Positions 53,870 to 62,335 of a DNA stretch of 64,000 bases are shown here, piece by piece. This DNA is from Paenibacillus sp. YN15 (GTDB taxonomy: Bacteria > Bacillota > Bacilli > Paenibacillales > NBRC-103111). The stretch lies in contig NZ_QMFA01000002.1 of assembly GCF_003285005.1 (NCBI RefSeq), positions 124,001 through 188,000 on the forward strand, written 5' to 3'. The first letter of the stretch is position 1. Each line of letters opens with the position of its first letter. The notes below the pieces were generated by a model that made no database searches, had not been told where the DNA came from, and was given only the letters and a program-made list of their open reading frames with translations. Position numbers and translations under genes: made by a program.

Positions 53870-56452
53870 ATGCGAAAAAAGATCATATCAGCCATGATGG
53901 GCGCTCTGTTAAGCGGCTCGTTGCTGGCTCCGGCCCTGCCCGTCCAGGCGGCGGAAGCGCCTGCTGCCATTCCGGCCTTTCCGGGAGCGGAGGGCGGCGG
54001 CATGTATGCCAGCGGCGGCCGCGGCTATGATGTCTATGAAGTGACCAATCTGAACGACTCCGGCTCCGGATCGCTGCGGGATGCAGTCAGCGCGGACAAC
54101 CGGATGGTAGTGTTCCGCGTATCCGGCACCATTCAACTGTCCAGCTCCTTAAGCATCAACGGCCGGAAGAATATTACCATTGCCGGCCAGACGGCTCCGG
54201 GAGACGGGATATGCATTGCGGGCTTTAATACGGATATCAGCAACTCCTCCAATATCATTGTCCGGTATCTGAGGTTCCGCCCCGGCTCCGCCAATATCTC
54301 CAAGGAGCCTGACGCCATCGGCGGCCGCGGCTCCAAATACCTGATGATCGACCATGTATCGGCCGGCTGGTCCACGGATGAGTCCATGTCTTTTTATGAA
54401 AATGAGAATGTCACGGTGCAGTGGAGCATTATTAATGAAAGTCTTACCTTATCCGGCCATGTGAAGGGCAGACACGGCTATGGCGGCATCTGGGGAGGCA
54501 AAGCCACCACCTACCACCATAATCTGCTGACCACCCATACCAGCCGGATGCCCAGAATCGGCAACGGCACTACGCCGGGCAATATTACCATGTCCAACAA
54601 TGTCATCTACAACTGGGGCTTTAACAACACCTACGGCGGGTTAAACACGCTGCAATCCAATGTGGTGAACAATTACTACAAGCCGGGGCCCTCCACACTC
54701 AGATCGGTCATGGAACGGATTATCAATCCCGGCGACGGGGAGTTTTATGTCAACGGCAACTACATGTACGGCAGCCCGGAGGTGACGGCGGACAACAGCA
54801 AGGGCATTCAAGACCAGTCGCCCACTGCCATCCTGTCCGCAACGCCCTTCGAGAACGGCAGCTATCAGAACGTGGCCATTGAGGATGCGCAAACGGCCTA
54901 TCTGGAGGTGCTGAACAAGGCGGGGGCGGTCCTGCCCAGAAGAGACGCCGTGGATGCCCGGCTGGTGGAGGATGTCCGCAACGGCACCGGGAGAATCATT
55001 AACCGGGAATTCGAGGTAGGCGGTTACCCGGAGCTGAAATCGGCGGAGCCGCCGGCGGATTCGGATCATGACGGCATGCCGGATGCCTGGGAGGATGCCA
55101 AGGGACTCGACAAGCATAATCCGGCAGACGGAAAAGCCATTACGGCAAGCGGCTACAGCAATTTGGAGCTGTACCTGAACAGTCTGGCCGACATGTCTTT
55201 TGCGCCGGAGAATCCGGTGGTCAAGCTGACTACCCCTGCCTATAACGGACTTTTTGAGCAAGGCGGGTCCATGTACATTGAAGCGGAGGCCGCTGATGCA
55301 GACGGCATTGCCAAGGTGCAATTTTTCCGGAATGACGAGCTTGTCGGAGAGGCTGCGGAAGCGCCCTACAGCTTGACGCTGGATAATCTGAAGCCGGGGA
55401 CGTTCTTTATCTCCGCCAAAGCGTATGACGGGAAGGGCAATGCCACCCAATCCACCTCCATGCCGGTGCATGTCAACGGGCCGGAGATAGGAGCCCCCTG
55501 GCAATCTGCGGATATCGGCAATACCCTTGTGAAGGGCAGCGGCAGCCTGGATGACTCCGGGACATTGACAGTGAAGGGCTCCGGCAAGATTACGGGTGTA
55601 GCGGACAGCTTCCACTACCTGTATCAGCCCATCAAGGGCAATGCCTCTCTCACGGCAAGGCTGGATTCCATCGCTTTATTGGACAATAACGCCATATCGG
55701 GTCTGATGATCCGGGAGAGTCTGGAGCCGGATGCCTCATTTGCCCTCATCAGCACCTCCATTATCAAGGCGGACAAGGATGAGAACGGCAATGGGGACAA
55801 GGACGATACCTTCTATGCCACCTTTTTCTCCTCCAGGGTCAAAAAGGGCGGCGATGCGCTGACCCTGGGCACAACTGACTATCCCCAGGACCGGCTGCCG
55901 GCTCTGCCGGATAACACCCTGCCTCTGTGGCTGAAAATCGAAAGAGTGGACGATACCATCGCGGCCTATACCTCCTACGACGGTACGGAATGGAGGGAGC
56001 TTGCCAGAAAGCCTTTTGCCATGGGAACAGACGCCTACATCGGATTTGCAGTGGATGCCACTCAGCCGCAAAATTCGGATGTGTATTATAATACGGCGAC
56101 CTTTACCCATATCGAGCTGGCCAATTCCTTTACGGTAACCGGGCTGAAGCTGACAGACGCGCTGGGCAATGAGGTGGAGAGGCTCGCGCCGGGCTTGAAT
56201 GCTGTGGCGGCAGTCACCGTGAAGAATCATACCGCGGCTTTGGAGGAAGCGGCTATCGCTATTCAGCTTTGCGATGCCAATGATCAGGTGCTGGGCACCA
56301 CCTATGTGCAGTCCAAGTTTACCCTTGGCCAGACCAAAACCGTCAAAGCGGGCTTCAGCACACCCTTGAATGTGGAGGGGCTTAAGGTAAAGGCCTTTGT
56401 GGTGAACAAGGTGGAACAGATGATGGTCATTTCCAATGAGGTGACCAGATAG
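53870..56452 (+). CDS. Secreted pectate lyase (PL1 type) with accessory modules
   Basis: An 860-residue exported enzyme. Signal peptide (1-28); PL1-like beta-helix (about 35-340) beginning FPGAEGGGMYASGGRGYDVY, with DHVSAGWSTDESMSF and TTYHHNLLTTHTSRMPRIGN as the calcium and catalytic face; a calcium-binding loop DSDHDGMPDAWED (about 398); an Ig-like domain (458-545); a DUF1349-like domain (550-745); and a C-terminal domain like that of the upstream esterase. It cleaves de-esterified pectin. GGGAGGAACC site; 23 bases after the esterase gene. Confidence 0.9.
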   Translation: MRKKIISAMMGALLSGSLLAPALPVQAAEAPAAIPAFPGAEGGGMYASGGRGYDVYEVTNLNDSGSGSLRDAVSADNRMVVFRVSGTIQLSSSLSINGRKNITIAGQTAPGDGICIAGFNTDISNSSNIIVRYLRFRPGSANISKEPDAIGGRGSKYLMIDHVSAGWSTDESMSFYENENVTVQWSIINESLTLSGHVKGRHGYGGIWGGKATTYHHNLLTTHTSRMPRIGNGTTPGNITMSNNVIYNWGFNNTYGGLNTLQSNVVNNYYKPGPSTLRSVMERIINPGDGEFYVNGNYMYGSPEVTADNSKGIQDQSPTAILSATPFENGSYQNVAIEDAQTAYLEVLNKAGAVLPRRDAVDARLVEDVRNGTGRIINREFEVGGYPELKSAEPPADSDHDGMPDAWEDAKGLDKHNPADGKAITASGYSNLELYLNSLADMSFAPENPVVKLTTPAYNGLFEQGGSMYIEAEAADADGIAKVQFFRNDELVGEAAEAPYSLTLDNLKPGTFFISAKAYDGKGNATQSTSMPVHVNGPEIGAPWQSADIGNTLVKGSGSLDDSGTLTVKGSGKITGVADSFHYLYQPIKGNASLTARLDSIALLDNNAISGLMIRESLEPDASFALISTSIIKADKDENGNGDKDDTFYATFFSSRVKKGGDALTLGTTDYPQDRLPALPDNTLPLWLKIERVDDTIAAYTSYDGTEWRELARKPFAMGTDAYIGFAVDATQPQNSDVYYNTATFTHIELANSFTVTGLKLTDALGNEVERLAPGLNAVAAVTVKNHTAALEEAAIAIQLCDANDQVLGTTYVQSKFTLGQTKTVKAGFSTPLNVEGLKVKAFVVNKVEQMMVISNEVTR

Positions 56453-56462
56453 GAGCGGGCGT

Positions 56463-58316
56463 ATGAAGAAAATGAATCGGGTAATCATGCGGACTTTTGC
56501 AGCAATGCTGGTTTGGGCAATGGTATTTGCCAGTGGAGGTATGCTGCAGGCGGCGGAAGCAGCCATGACCGTCAGCCAAACCGTGGACCATAATTTGGCT
56601 GTATTTTCCGTAAAAGGCGCTCCGGGCGGGGGCACACCGGTATCCATTCTGGTTATGCAAAAGGGAACCAAGTCTATCGTGTATATGGATCAGACGGCTG
56701 CAGCGGGGGGAGAGGCGCGCTTCTCCACCTTGCTGCCCAAGGGCGAGTATACCGGATATGTAAGCGCCCCGGGTGCGGCCAAGGTTTTGCTTCAGGATTT
56801 CAGCATTGAGAAGGAAGAAAAGATTACCGGATTTAAAGCGTTGAAGGCTGTAGCCGTCGCAAAAGGCGCCCGGGCCGTTCTGCCAAGCTCCGTTATCGCG
56901 GTTTTTGACAGCGGGGCCAACCGGGAGGTTGGGGTCCAATGGCCGGACGCGCCGGGAACGGAAACCCCGGGTGAATTCACCCTCTCCGGTGTGGTGAACG
57001 GAACGGCGGAGAGGGTGGCGCTGAAGCTGATTGTCAGCGGAGAAACGCCGCAACCGACGCCGACGGACTCTTCGGGAGAGGATGATTCCTCCTCCGGAGG
57101 AGCCGCGCCGACCCCGAAGCCAACACCATCGGCTTCGCCGGGGGCAGCGCCGGTTATTAAGGCCTCCGCCACTCTTGACGGCACAACTGCTAAAGTGGAA
57201 GTTGCAGCAGCCGTTATCAACAGCGCGTTTTCCGAGGCGGCGGCTGACAGCAAGGGGATCAAACGGGTAGAAATCATCATCGACGAGGTAACAGGGGCTA
57301 AGGCTTATGAGCCGGAGCTCCCGGCAAGCGCTTTGACCAACGGCAACTCCAACCAGGTGATCAAGGTGACTACCCCGGTGGGAAGCGTAGAGCTGCCCGG
57401 CAATCTGCTGCGGCCTGAACAGGCGGGAGGGAGCGGGTCACTCTCCATTTCGATGAGTGCTATCGGGGCATCCGGGCTTCGGGACCCGGCCTTGAAGGCA
57501 GCGGCAGGAGACAGACCGGTGCTGGAGCTGGGCTTGAAGGCTGACGGCAAGGCTGTAGCTTTGGACGGAAAGGGACCACAGGTCAAGGTTTCCTTCCCTT
57601 ACAAGCTCAATTCCGGGGAACAGAGAAATCCGGAGCATCTTGTGGTCCAATATGTGGATGGGGCAGGGAATGTCCGGAAAATTGCCAATACCAAATATGA
57701 TGCGGGCGCTGGGGCGGTTACTTTTACCACAGCCCAATTCGGCCAATTCGCCCTGACCTACGAAGTGAAGAGCTTCACCGATGGCGGCAATTATCCGTGG
57801 GCAGAACATGCGATTGGGGTATTGGCCTCCAAGGGCATTATTGAGGGTACCTCGGACACGCAATTTTCCCCTGCGGACAATATCTCAAGGGCGGATTTCC
57901 TGGTGCTTCTGGTGCGCACCTTGGGGTTAACGGCGGATTTCACCGGCAACTTCAGCGATACCAGCCCTTCCGACTATTATTATGAGGCGCTGGGCGTTGC
58001 GAAAAAGCTGGGGATCAGCGAAGGGGCGGACGGCGACGCTTTCCATCCCCAAGCTCCCATCACCCGCCAGGATCTGATGGTGCTGAGCGCCAGAGCGCTT
58101 CAGCAGGCTCATCTTATCGGCAAGCAAAGTGGCGGCGCCGCGGAGCTTGCGGCATTCCATGACGCGGCGGATGTTGCCTCTTATGCGTCGGAGAGCATTG
58201 CGGCCATGGTGGAGGCCGGGATTGTCACCGGCAGAGGGGATACTCTTGCGCCCCTGGACAAGGCCACTCGCGCGGAAACGGCGGTAATCATGTACCGGAT
58301 TTTCAACAAGCTGTAG
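56463..58316 (+). CDS. S-layer homology (SLH) surface protein
   Basis: A 617-residue exported protein: signal peptide (1-33), a beta domain (to about 120), an Ig-like domain of Big_4 type (ALKAVAVAKGARAVLPSSV, about 125-195), a Ser/Pro/Gly linker (196-230), a beta domain (235-435) and three SLH motifs (about 438-480, 496-545, 560-615) that bind cell-wall polymers. The gene starts ten bases after the PL1 gene with TAGGAGCGGGCG. The two enzymes upstream lack SLH motifs, so this protein may hold them at the surface (inference). Confidence 0.92.
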   Translation: MKKMNRVIMRTFAAMLVWAMVFASGGMLQAAEAAMTVSQTVDHNLAVFSVKGAPGGGTPVSILVMQKGTKSIVYMDQTAAAGGEARFSTLLPKGEYTGYVSAPGAAKVLLQDFSIEKEEKITGFKALKAVAVAKGARAVLPSSVIAVFDSGANREVGVQWPDAPGTETPGEFTLSGVVNGTAERVALKLIVSGETPQPTPTDSSGEDDSSSGGAAPTPKPTPSASPGAAPVIKASATLDGTTAKVEVAAAVINSAFSEAAADSKGIKRVEIIIDEVTGAKAYEPELPASALTNGNSNQVIKVTTPVGSVELPGNLLRPEQAGGSGSLSISMSAIGASGLRDPALKAAAGDRPVLELGLKADGKAVALDGKGPQVKVSFPYKLNSGEQRNPEHLVVQYVDGAGNVRKIANTKYDAGAGAVTFTTAQFGQFALTYEVKSFTDGGNYPWAEHAIGVLASKGIIEGTSDTQFSPADNISRADFLVLLVRTLGLTADFTGNFSDTSPSDYYYEALGVAKKLGISEGADGDAFHPQAPITRQDLMVLSARALQQAHLIGKQSGGAAELAAFHDAADVASYASESIAAMVEAGIVTGRGDTLAPLDKATRAETAVIMYRIFNKL

Positions 58317-58334
58317 GAAGCTTCTTGTTATGAG

Positions 58335-58372
58335 CAAAGCACCGGCAGCGTTGGCTGTTGCCGGTGCTTTTT
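58335..58372 (+). terminator. Rho-independent terminator of the pectin operon
   Basis: AAAGCACCGGCAGC and GCTGTTGCCGGTGCTTT pair across a short loop, followed by T residues. Confidence 0.92.
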
Positions 58373-58426
58373 GGCATGGGCGGCATGGGCGATGGGAGCT
58401 TATGAGTTGCGGGGGCCTTCCTTCAG

Positions 58427-58756
58427 CTAAGCGTCCAGGCAGCTCCGGCAAATGCAGGCTTTGCCGCGGCGGTCTGCAGGCACCCGATCTCTCAAGCCCT
58501 GGGGAATCCGGGCGGTCATGCACCAGCAGCTGTACGGGTCTTCGCCCGCCGGGACGGCGCATCCGTTGGGCCCGCCGCAGAGGGGGCAGATGCCGCTGTC
58601 GTCATGGGAATGTGCGGGAGAGTCGGAGTGGGAGTCAGGGAGCGAGTGTGGGGGAGAGTGTGAGTCTGAATGCGGGTGCGGATCTGAGCCTGAGTATGGG
58701 TGAGAGTCTGGGGCTGAATGTGAGTTCGAGTGTAAGTACGAGCGCGAGTGCGTCAA
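58427..58756 (-). CDS. Cysteine-rich CWC protein with His/Ser-rich N-terminus
   Basis: A 109-residue protein on the minus strand. The C-terminal half, CPLCGGPNGCAVPAGEDPYS then CWCMTARIPQ and ACICRSCLDA, matches the cysteine-rich CWC family (CxxCG...NxC...CWC...CxCxxC), probably a zinc-binding fold. Residues 1-48 are a low-complexity tract of His, Ser, Asp and Pro (HSDSHSPPHSLPDSHSD), which could bind metal. TTG start at 58756 with AAGGAGG seven bases upstream. The opposite-strand ORF over the same DNA is a shadow of the repeat. Confidence 0.8.
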   Translation of the reverse strand: MTHSRSYLHSNSHSAPDSHPYSGSDPHPHSDSHSPPHSLPDSHSDSPAHSHDDSGICPLCGGPNGCAVPAGEDPYSCWCMTARIPQGLRDRVPADRRGKACICRSCLDA

Positions 58757-58849
58757 GGCAGGGCCTCCTTCAGGTTTGTGGCGGTGATGTGGCGGGTATA
58801 GCGGTCTTTATATGAAAGCTTATCATATAAAGCACAGCAAAGTGCAGCC

Positions 58850-59283
58850 ATAGCGGAAGAAGCTTTCCGTTATGGTTCTTCTGGTGGGCCGCGGAGGCTA
58901 ATAACGGAAAGGGATTTCCGCTATGCTTCCGCATCCCCGAAAAAAACGGATGCCAAGCAGGAATAGCGGAAGATTGCTTCCGCTATTTCAGGCTGAAGCG
59001 GTCACTCCCGAAGGATAGCGGAAAAAGGCTTCCGCTATCTTCCGGGGGCTCGGCCATGGCGGCGGCATAGGGGCCCGCCAATTGAAAATAGCGGAAGGTC
59101 AGTTTCCGCTAATTGAGCCGTGCCGCCGGTTTCACGGAAATAGCGGCCACCCATTGTCCGCTAACGCGCCGCGGCGAGCCCCAGCCGGAGAAGAAAAGGT
59201 GGAATAGCGGAAAAGAACCTTCCGTTATCCCGCCTTCCCCCCCCATATAGCCGGCAATAGCGGAAAATCTCCTTCCACTATTG
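58850..59283. repeat. Array of eight ATAGCGGAA/TTCCGCTAT hairpins
   Basis: Hairpins start near 58850, 58900, 58962, 59014, 59087, 59139, 59202 and 59255, so the period is about 50-73 bases. Each has arms close to AATAGCGGAA and TTCCGCTATT around a variable loop of four to nine bases; spacers between them are unrelated. Single members occur at 8521 and 41414. No gene lies in 58757-59428. None has a T-tail. Confidence 0.88.
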
Positions 59284-59428
59284 TCTTTCTATCCTTCTAG
59301 CGACCGTGGCCGCAATGTCGAATAAGCAGCAAATTTTGAATATAAAAAAAATCCCCCGTTGAAGTTTCAACCCTCCCATGGGATCATTTATTTGAACCTT
59401 TTCTAAACAAAAACATTGGAGGGTGTGT

Positions 59429-60007
59429 ATGGAAAAGTTATTTACCATAGACTGCGGAGAAATCTATCTTCAGGAGTTTAGGGTTGAAGATTCTGACGCG
59501 ATTTATGAAATCACTTCGCAGCCTGAAGTCTACGAGTTTCTTCCCGACTGGAGAACAACAAAAGAAAAACGTTTATACTTTGTAACAAAGTATGAGATTC
59601 CCTCCAATAAAGGATTTTTAGCCTCATTACCTAATATTGAAGGGCTGAGCTCACTCTATAGCTTACTGAAGCTAGCGATTATACATAAGGAAACCAACAG
59701 GATGATTGGTTTTGTAAGCACAGGCATCAAAGAGGAATTGCCTGAGCCAAACAGGGAAATTGCCTATGCCATATCGAAGGATTATCGAAATAAAGGCTAC
59801 ACAACAAAGGCTGTTAGAGCACTGCTTCATTTTTTGTTCGACCAAACCAATCTAGAAGTTATAAACGCCATAGCTTTAACACAGAACATTCGTTCAATTA
59901 AAGTTATTCAAAAAAGTGGATTTACACTTCTTGGTGATATCGAAATAGAAAATCAAAAGTATCATCATTTTACCCTTCATAAAAATGATTGGCAAAGCCA
60001 TTCATAA
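59429..60007 (+). CDS. GNAT-family N-acetyltransferase
   Basis: A 192-residue acetyltransferase of the RimJ/RimL type. YLQEFRVEDSDAIYEITSQPEVYEF at the N-terminus and the acetyl-CoA loop YAISKDYRNKGYTTKAVRAL (about 115-134) are typical, as is the closing NIRSIKVIQKSGFTLLGDIE. ATG 59429 is five bases after GGAGGG; a GTG six bases earlier is less well placed. AT-rich codon use differs from the pectin genes. The substrate is unknown. Confidence 0.88.
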   Translation: MEKLFTIDCGEIYLQEFRVEDSDAIYEITSQPEVYEFLPDWRTTKEKRLYFVTKYEIPSNKGFLASLPNIEGLSSLYSLLKLAIIHKETNRMIGFVSTGIKEELPEPNREIAYAISKDYRNKGYTTKAVRALLHFLFDQTNLEVINAIALTQNIRSIKVIQKSGFTLLGDIEIENQKYHHFTLHKNDWQSHS

Positions 60008-60041
60008 GACATCCCCATTAATAAAAAAAGCATTCAAAATC

Positions 60042-60070
60042 TTGGCCAAATGGGATAAGATGTATATAAT
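60042..60070 (+). promoter_or_regulatory. Sigma-A promoter for the small membrane protein gene
   Basis: TTGGCC (60042-60047) and TATAAT (60065-60070) are exactly 17 bases apart. The predicted RNA starts near 60077 and at once folds into the hairpins listed next. Confidence 0.65.
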
Positions 60071-60077
60071 GTCATCA

Positions 60078-60127
60078 ACCCTGCGGGTAAGCAGGAATGT
60101 GAGAGAGACTATGATGCTCTCTCTTTT
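60078..60127 (+). terminator. Short leader with hairpin and terminator
   Basis: CCTGC/GCAGG around GGGTAA is followed by GAGAGAG/CTCTCTC around ACTATGATG and five T residues. Because a promoter lies just upstream, this could attenuate the following gene; it could also simply end the GNAT transcript. Confidence 0.6.
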
Positions 60128-60166
60128 TCATATGACGCGGCGGTAAAATGCCAGGGGGAACCGGAT

Positions 60167-60427
60167 ATGAACATATTGGGAACAATCATAGCCATTATTC
60201 TGGTTGTTGTGTTTTCCATCGTGCTGGCACCGTTTGGAGGGATTGTACTGCTGGCGATAACCACGGTAATGGTTCTTAAGCTATATCAACAAAACAAACA
60301 AATGGCCGATGACCTCCAAAAGATTAAGGAAAAGCTGGGCATTGTGGAGAAGGATGATTTTAACCTGTCCAATGAGGAAATCGAAGAAGAGCTTGAAAAG
60401 GAATGGCAAGAAAACAAGAACGAGTAG
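60167..60427 (+). CDS. Small membrane protein with C-terminal coiled coil
   Basis: An 86-residue protein with two membrane helices (about 3-22 and 24-41) and a charged tail (QQNKQMADDLQKIKEKLGIV, then a Glu-rich NLSNEEIEEELEKEWQENK) that should form a coiled coil. Family not recognised; small proteins like this are common in Paenibacillus. The ATG follows AGGGGGAA. The Nudix gene begins 11 bases after the stop. Confidence 0.65.
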   Translation: MNILGTIIAIILVVVFSIVLAPFGGIVLLAITTVMVLKLYQQNKQMADDLQKIKEKLGIVEKDDFNLSNEEIEEELEKEWQENKNE

Positions 60428-60438
60428 GAGTGTTTCCA

Positions 60439-60894
60439 TTGTCCAGCGTAAGGCTCACCAATATGTGCATGATTTATGATGAAAAGACCAATCAAGTCCT
60501 TGTCCAGGACCGGATCAAATCGTGGAAGGGGCTTGCCTTTCCCGGTGGGCATATTGAAGACGGTGAAAGCATTATCGATTCCACCATCCGTGAGGTCAGG
60601 GAAGAAACCGGACTGGTCATTTCCAATTTGGAGTTATGCGGGATTGTGTATTGGTTTCATGAGGAAACCAAGGATAAATTTATGGTGTTCAGTTACCGGA
60701 CGCAAACCTTCTCCGGGGAGCTGCTGCAAGAAACGGATGAAGGGAAGCTGTATTGGGTGAACAAAGAGGAATTACCCTTTCTTCCGCTGGCGGAGGGGCT
60801 AAGAGAAAGATTGCCGATGTTCTTCGATAAAGCATACTCCGAGGGTTTTGGAATTTGGAGCAGCACGGGGAAGAAAGAAGTAAAATGGCAGTGA
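60439..60894 (+). CDS. Nudix hydrolase (8-oxo-dGTP diphosphatase-like)
   Basis: A 151-residue hydrolase. The Nudix box GHIEDGESIIDSTIREVREE plus TGL (about 39-61) is complete. TNMCMIYDEKTNQVLVQDRI at the start and WKGLAFPGG resemble the MutT/YtkD-type 8-oxo-dGTP diphosphatases. TTG 60439 follows AGGAG by eight bases; the frame is open into the upstream gene. It is followed by another Nudix gene. Confidence 0.88.
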   Translation: MSSVRLTNMCMIYDEKTNQVLVQDRIKSWKGLAFPGGHIEDGESIIDSTIREVREETGLVISNLELCGIVYWFHEETKDKFMVFSYRTQTFSGELLQETDEGKLYWVNKEELPFLPLAEGLRERLPMFFDKAYSEGFGIWSSTGKKEVKWQ

Positions 60895-60949
60895 GGAAGT
60901 GATCTACCATAATTAATTTCATTCCTACATACTAAAGAGGGGTGCCAAG

Positions 60950-61438
60950 ATGAAGCAATTTCCCACACATATTGTGGCTGTTTATGGAATTGTGGAAAAT
61001 GATCAGGGTGAAATCCTGCTGTTAAAGGGACGCCACCGTCAGGTTTGGATGTTTCCGGGAGGGCAAGTGGAGGTTGGCGAGAACTTGATGGATGCTTTAA
61101 TCCGGGAAGCCAAGGAAGAAAGCAATATGGATATTGCGGTCAATCAACTGTTCAGTGTTGCGTCCAACACCTGCACGTATCAAGGGTACAACGGATATGG
61201 CACCGTTCCCAGCAAAGTGATGATGGGATTTACATGCCGTTATCTGGGCGGAACATTCCGTGAATCCGATGAAACAACCGAATGTATGTGGGTTTCCAAG
61301 GATCGTGTATTGGAGCAGCTTACGGCGCCCGATTCCATAGCAAAATTCAAAGCATATTTGGATTTTACCGGTGGGGTTGACTATATGGAGTACGTTACCA
61401 AACCGCAGTTTGAATTGAAGCTGCAGCGCCGGATTTAA
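60950..61438 (+). CDS. Nudix hydrolase
   Basis: A 162-residue hydrolase. The Nudix box GQVEVGENLMDALIREAKEE plus SNM (about 32-54) keeps the REAKEE metal site but has Ser-Asn in place of the usual x-Gly at its end. VWMFPGGQVE and ECMWVSKDRVL are typical flanks. AAAGAGGGG site before the ATG. The substrate is unknown. Confidence 0.87.
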   Translation: MKQFPTHIVAVYGIVENDQGEILLLKGRHRQVWMFPGGQVEVGENLMDALIREAKEESNMDIAVNQLFSVASNTCTYQGYNGYGTVPSKVMMGFTCRYLGGTFRESDETTECMWVSKDRVLEQLTAPDSIAKFKAYLDFTGGVDYMEYVTKPQFELKLQRRI

Positions 61439-61514
61439 GCCTGTCAATAGAGAGGTATGAATTAACAGTCTCGAACGTTCCGGGGTACACATTGCATATG
61501 TAAGGGGGATGGCT

Positions 61515-61850
61515 ATGGCGTTGGATGATTTTACGAAGAAGCGGCTCGGGAAAATTCTTGATGCGTATATTGAAGCCAAGATTCCGGAGGAATTTAAGGA
61601 GGAATACAGAATTTTGTATACCTTCAGAGGCAACACCATCACCCTGTCCCAGGAAATTCCTTCCTATCAGCCGGGTCAAAGGGTGGAGCTGCCGATCTGC
61701 CAGTTCAGGCTGGAGGAAGGCAAATGGAAGATCTATTGGCAGGACAGCAGAAATAGATGGCACTTTGTAGAAAATATTGAGCCCATTGAGGATTTCAAAA
61801 AGCAATTGATGATGATTGAAAAGCCTGAACATGGCTACATGTGGCTATAA
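61515..61850 (+). CDS. DUF3024 domain protein
   Basis: A 111-residue soluble protein. FTKKRLGKILDAYIEAKIPE, LYTFRGNTITLSQEIPSYQP and KIYWQDSRNRWHFVE fit the DUF3024 family, whose function is unknown. ATG 61515 is six bases after AAGGGGG. It is followed closely by a GNAT gene. Confidence 0.82.
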   Translation: MALDDFTKKRLGKILDAYIEAKIPEEFKEEYRILYTFRGNTITLSQEIPSYQPGQRVELPICQFRLEEGKWKIYWQDSRNRWHFVENIEPIEDFKKQLMMIEKPEHGYMWL

Positions 61851-61887
61851 AACAAGGCCGCAAGAGGGGCGGAATGGAGTGAGGACG

Positions 61888-62316
61888 TTGATACGGGAAG
61901 CGGAAGGCAGAGATCAGGAGCAATTGAGCCGATTGTACCGGATGCTGGTGCCGAACAGCAAAAAAATGAATGTGCAAGCAGAGCAGATCGGGAAAATCCG
62001 GACCGATCCGATGAATTTTATCTTTGTTTATGAAGAACAAGGTGAGCTCCTGGGCAGCTTGACCCTGAACATTTGTATGCAGGCTTTGCATGGGGAGCAG
62101 CCATATGCCATTGTGGAGAACGTCATTGTTCATGAGGATCACCGCAGCAAAAACATCGGCCAGCAATTGTTTCGGCATGTGGAGGAATATTGCAATTCCA
62201 TCCACTGCCATCGCATCATGCTGTTAAGCAAAGCTACCCGTATTAGAGCTCACCGTTTTTTTGAAAGAGAAGGGTATGACGGTCAAGTCAGCAAGGGTTT
62301 TAAAAAGTACCTTTAG
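61888..62316 (+). CDS. GNAT-family N-acetyltransferase
   Basis: A 142-residue acetyltransferase. IREAEGRDQEQLSRLYRML opens the fold; the acetyl-CoA binding loop is VENVIVHEDHRSKNIGQQLF (about 76-95), followed by CHRIMLLSKATRIRAHRFFE and REGY. TTG 61888 or GTG 61879 may be the start; GGAG and GAGG precede them. It converges with the minus-strand gene, 20 bases apart. The substrate is unknown. Confidence 0.86.
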   Translation: MIREAEGRDQEQLSRLYRMLVPNSKKMNVQAEQIGKIRTDPMNFIFVYEEQGELLGSLTLNICMQALHGEQPYAIVENVIVHEDHRSKNIGQQLFRHVEEYCNSIHCHRIMLLSKATRIRAHRFFEREGYDGQVSKGFKKYL

Positions 62317-62335
62317 CCACTGCGGCTATAGGTAA

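Noticed and set aside
58330-58815. 161-codon plus-strand ORF over the CWC gene
   Set aside because: Low-complexity Ser/Gly translation of the hexamer repeats; begins inside the terminator of the SLH gene.
58850-59283. CRISPR array
   Set aside because: The units are palindromes with variable loops and irregular spacing, not identical repeats with constant-length spacers, and no cas gene is near.
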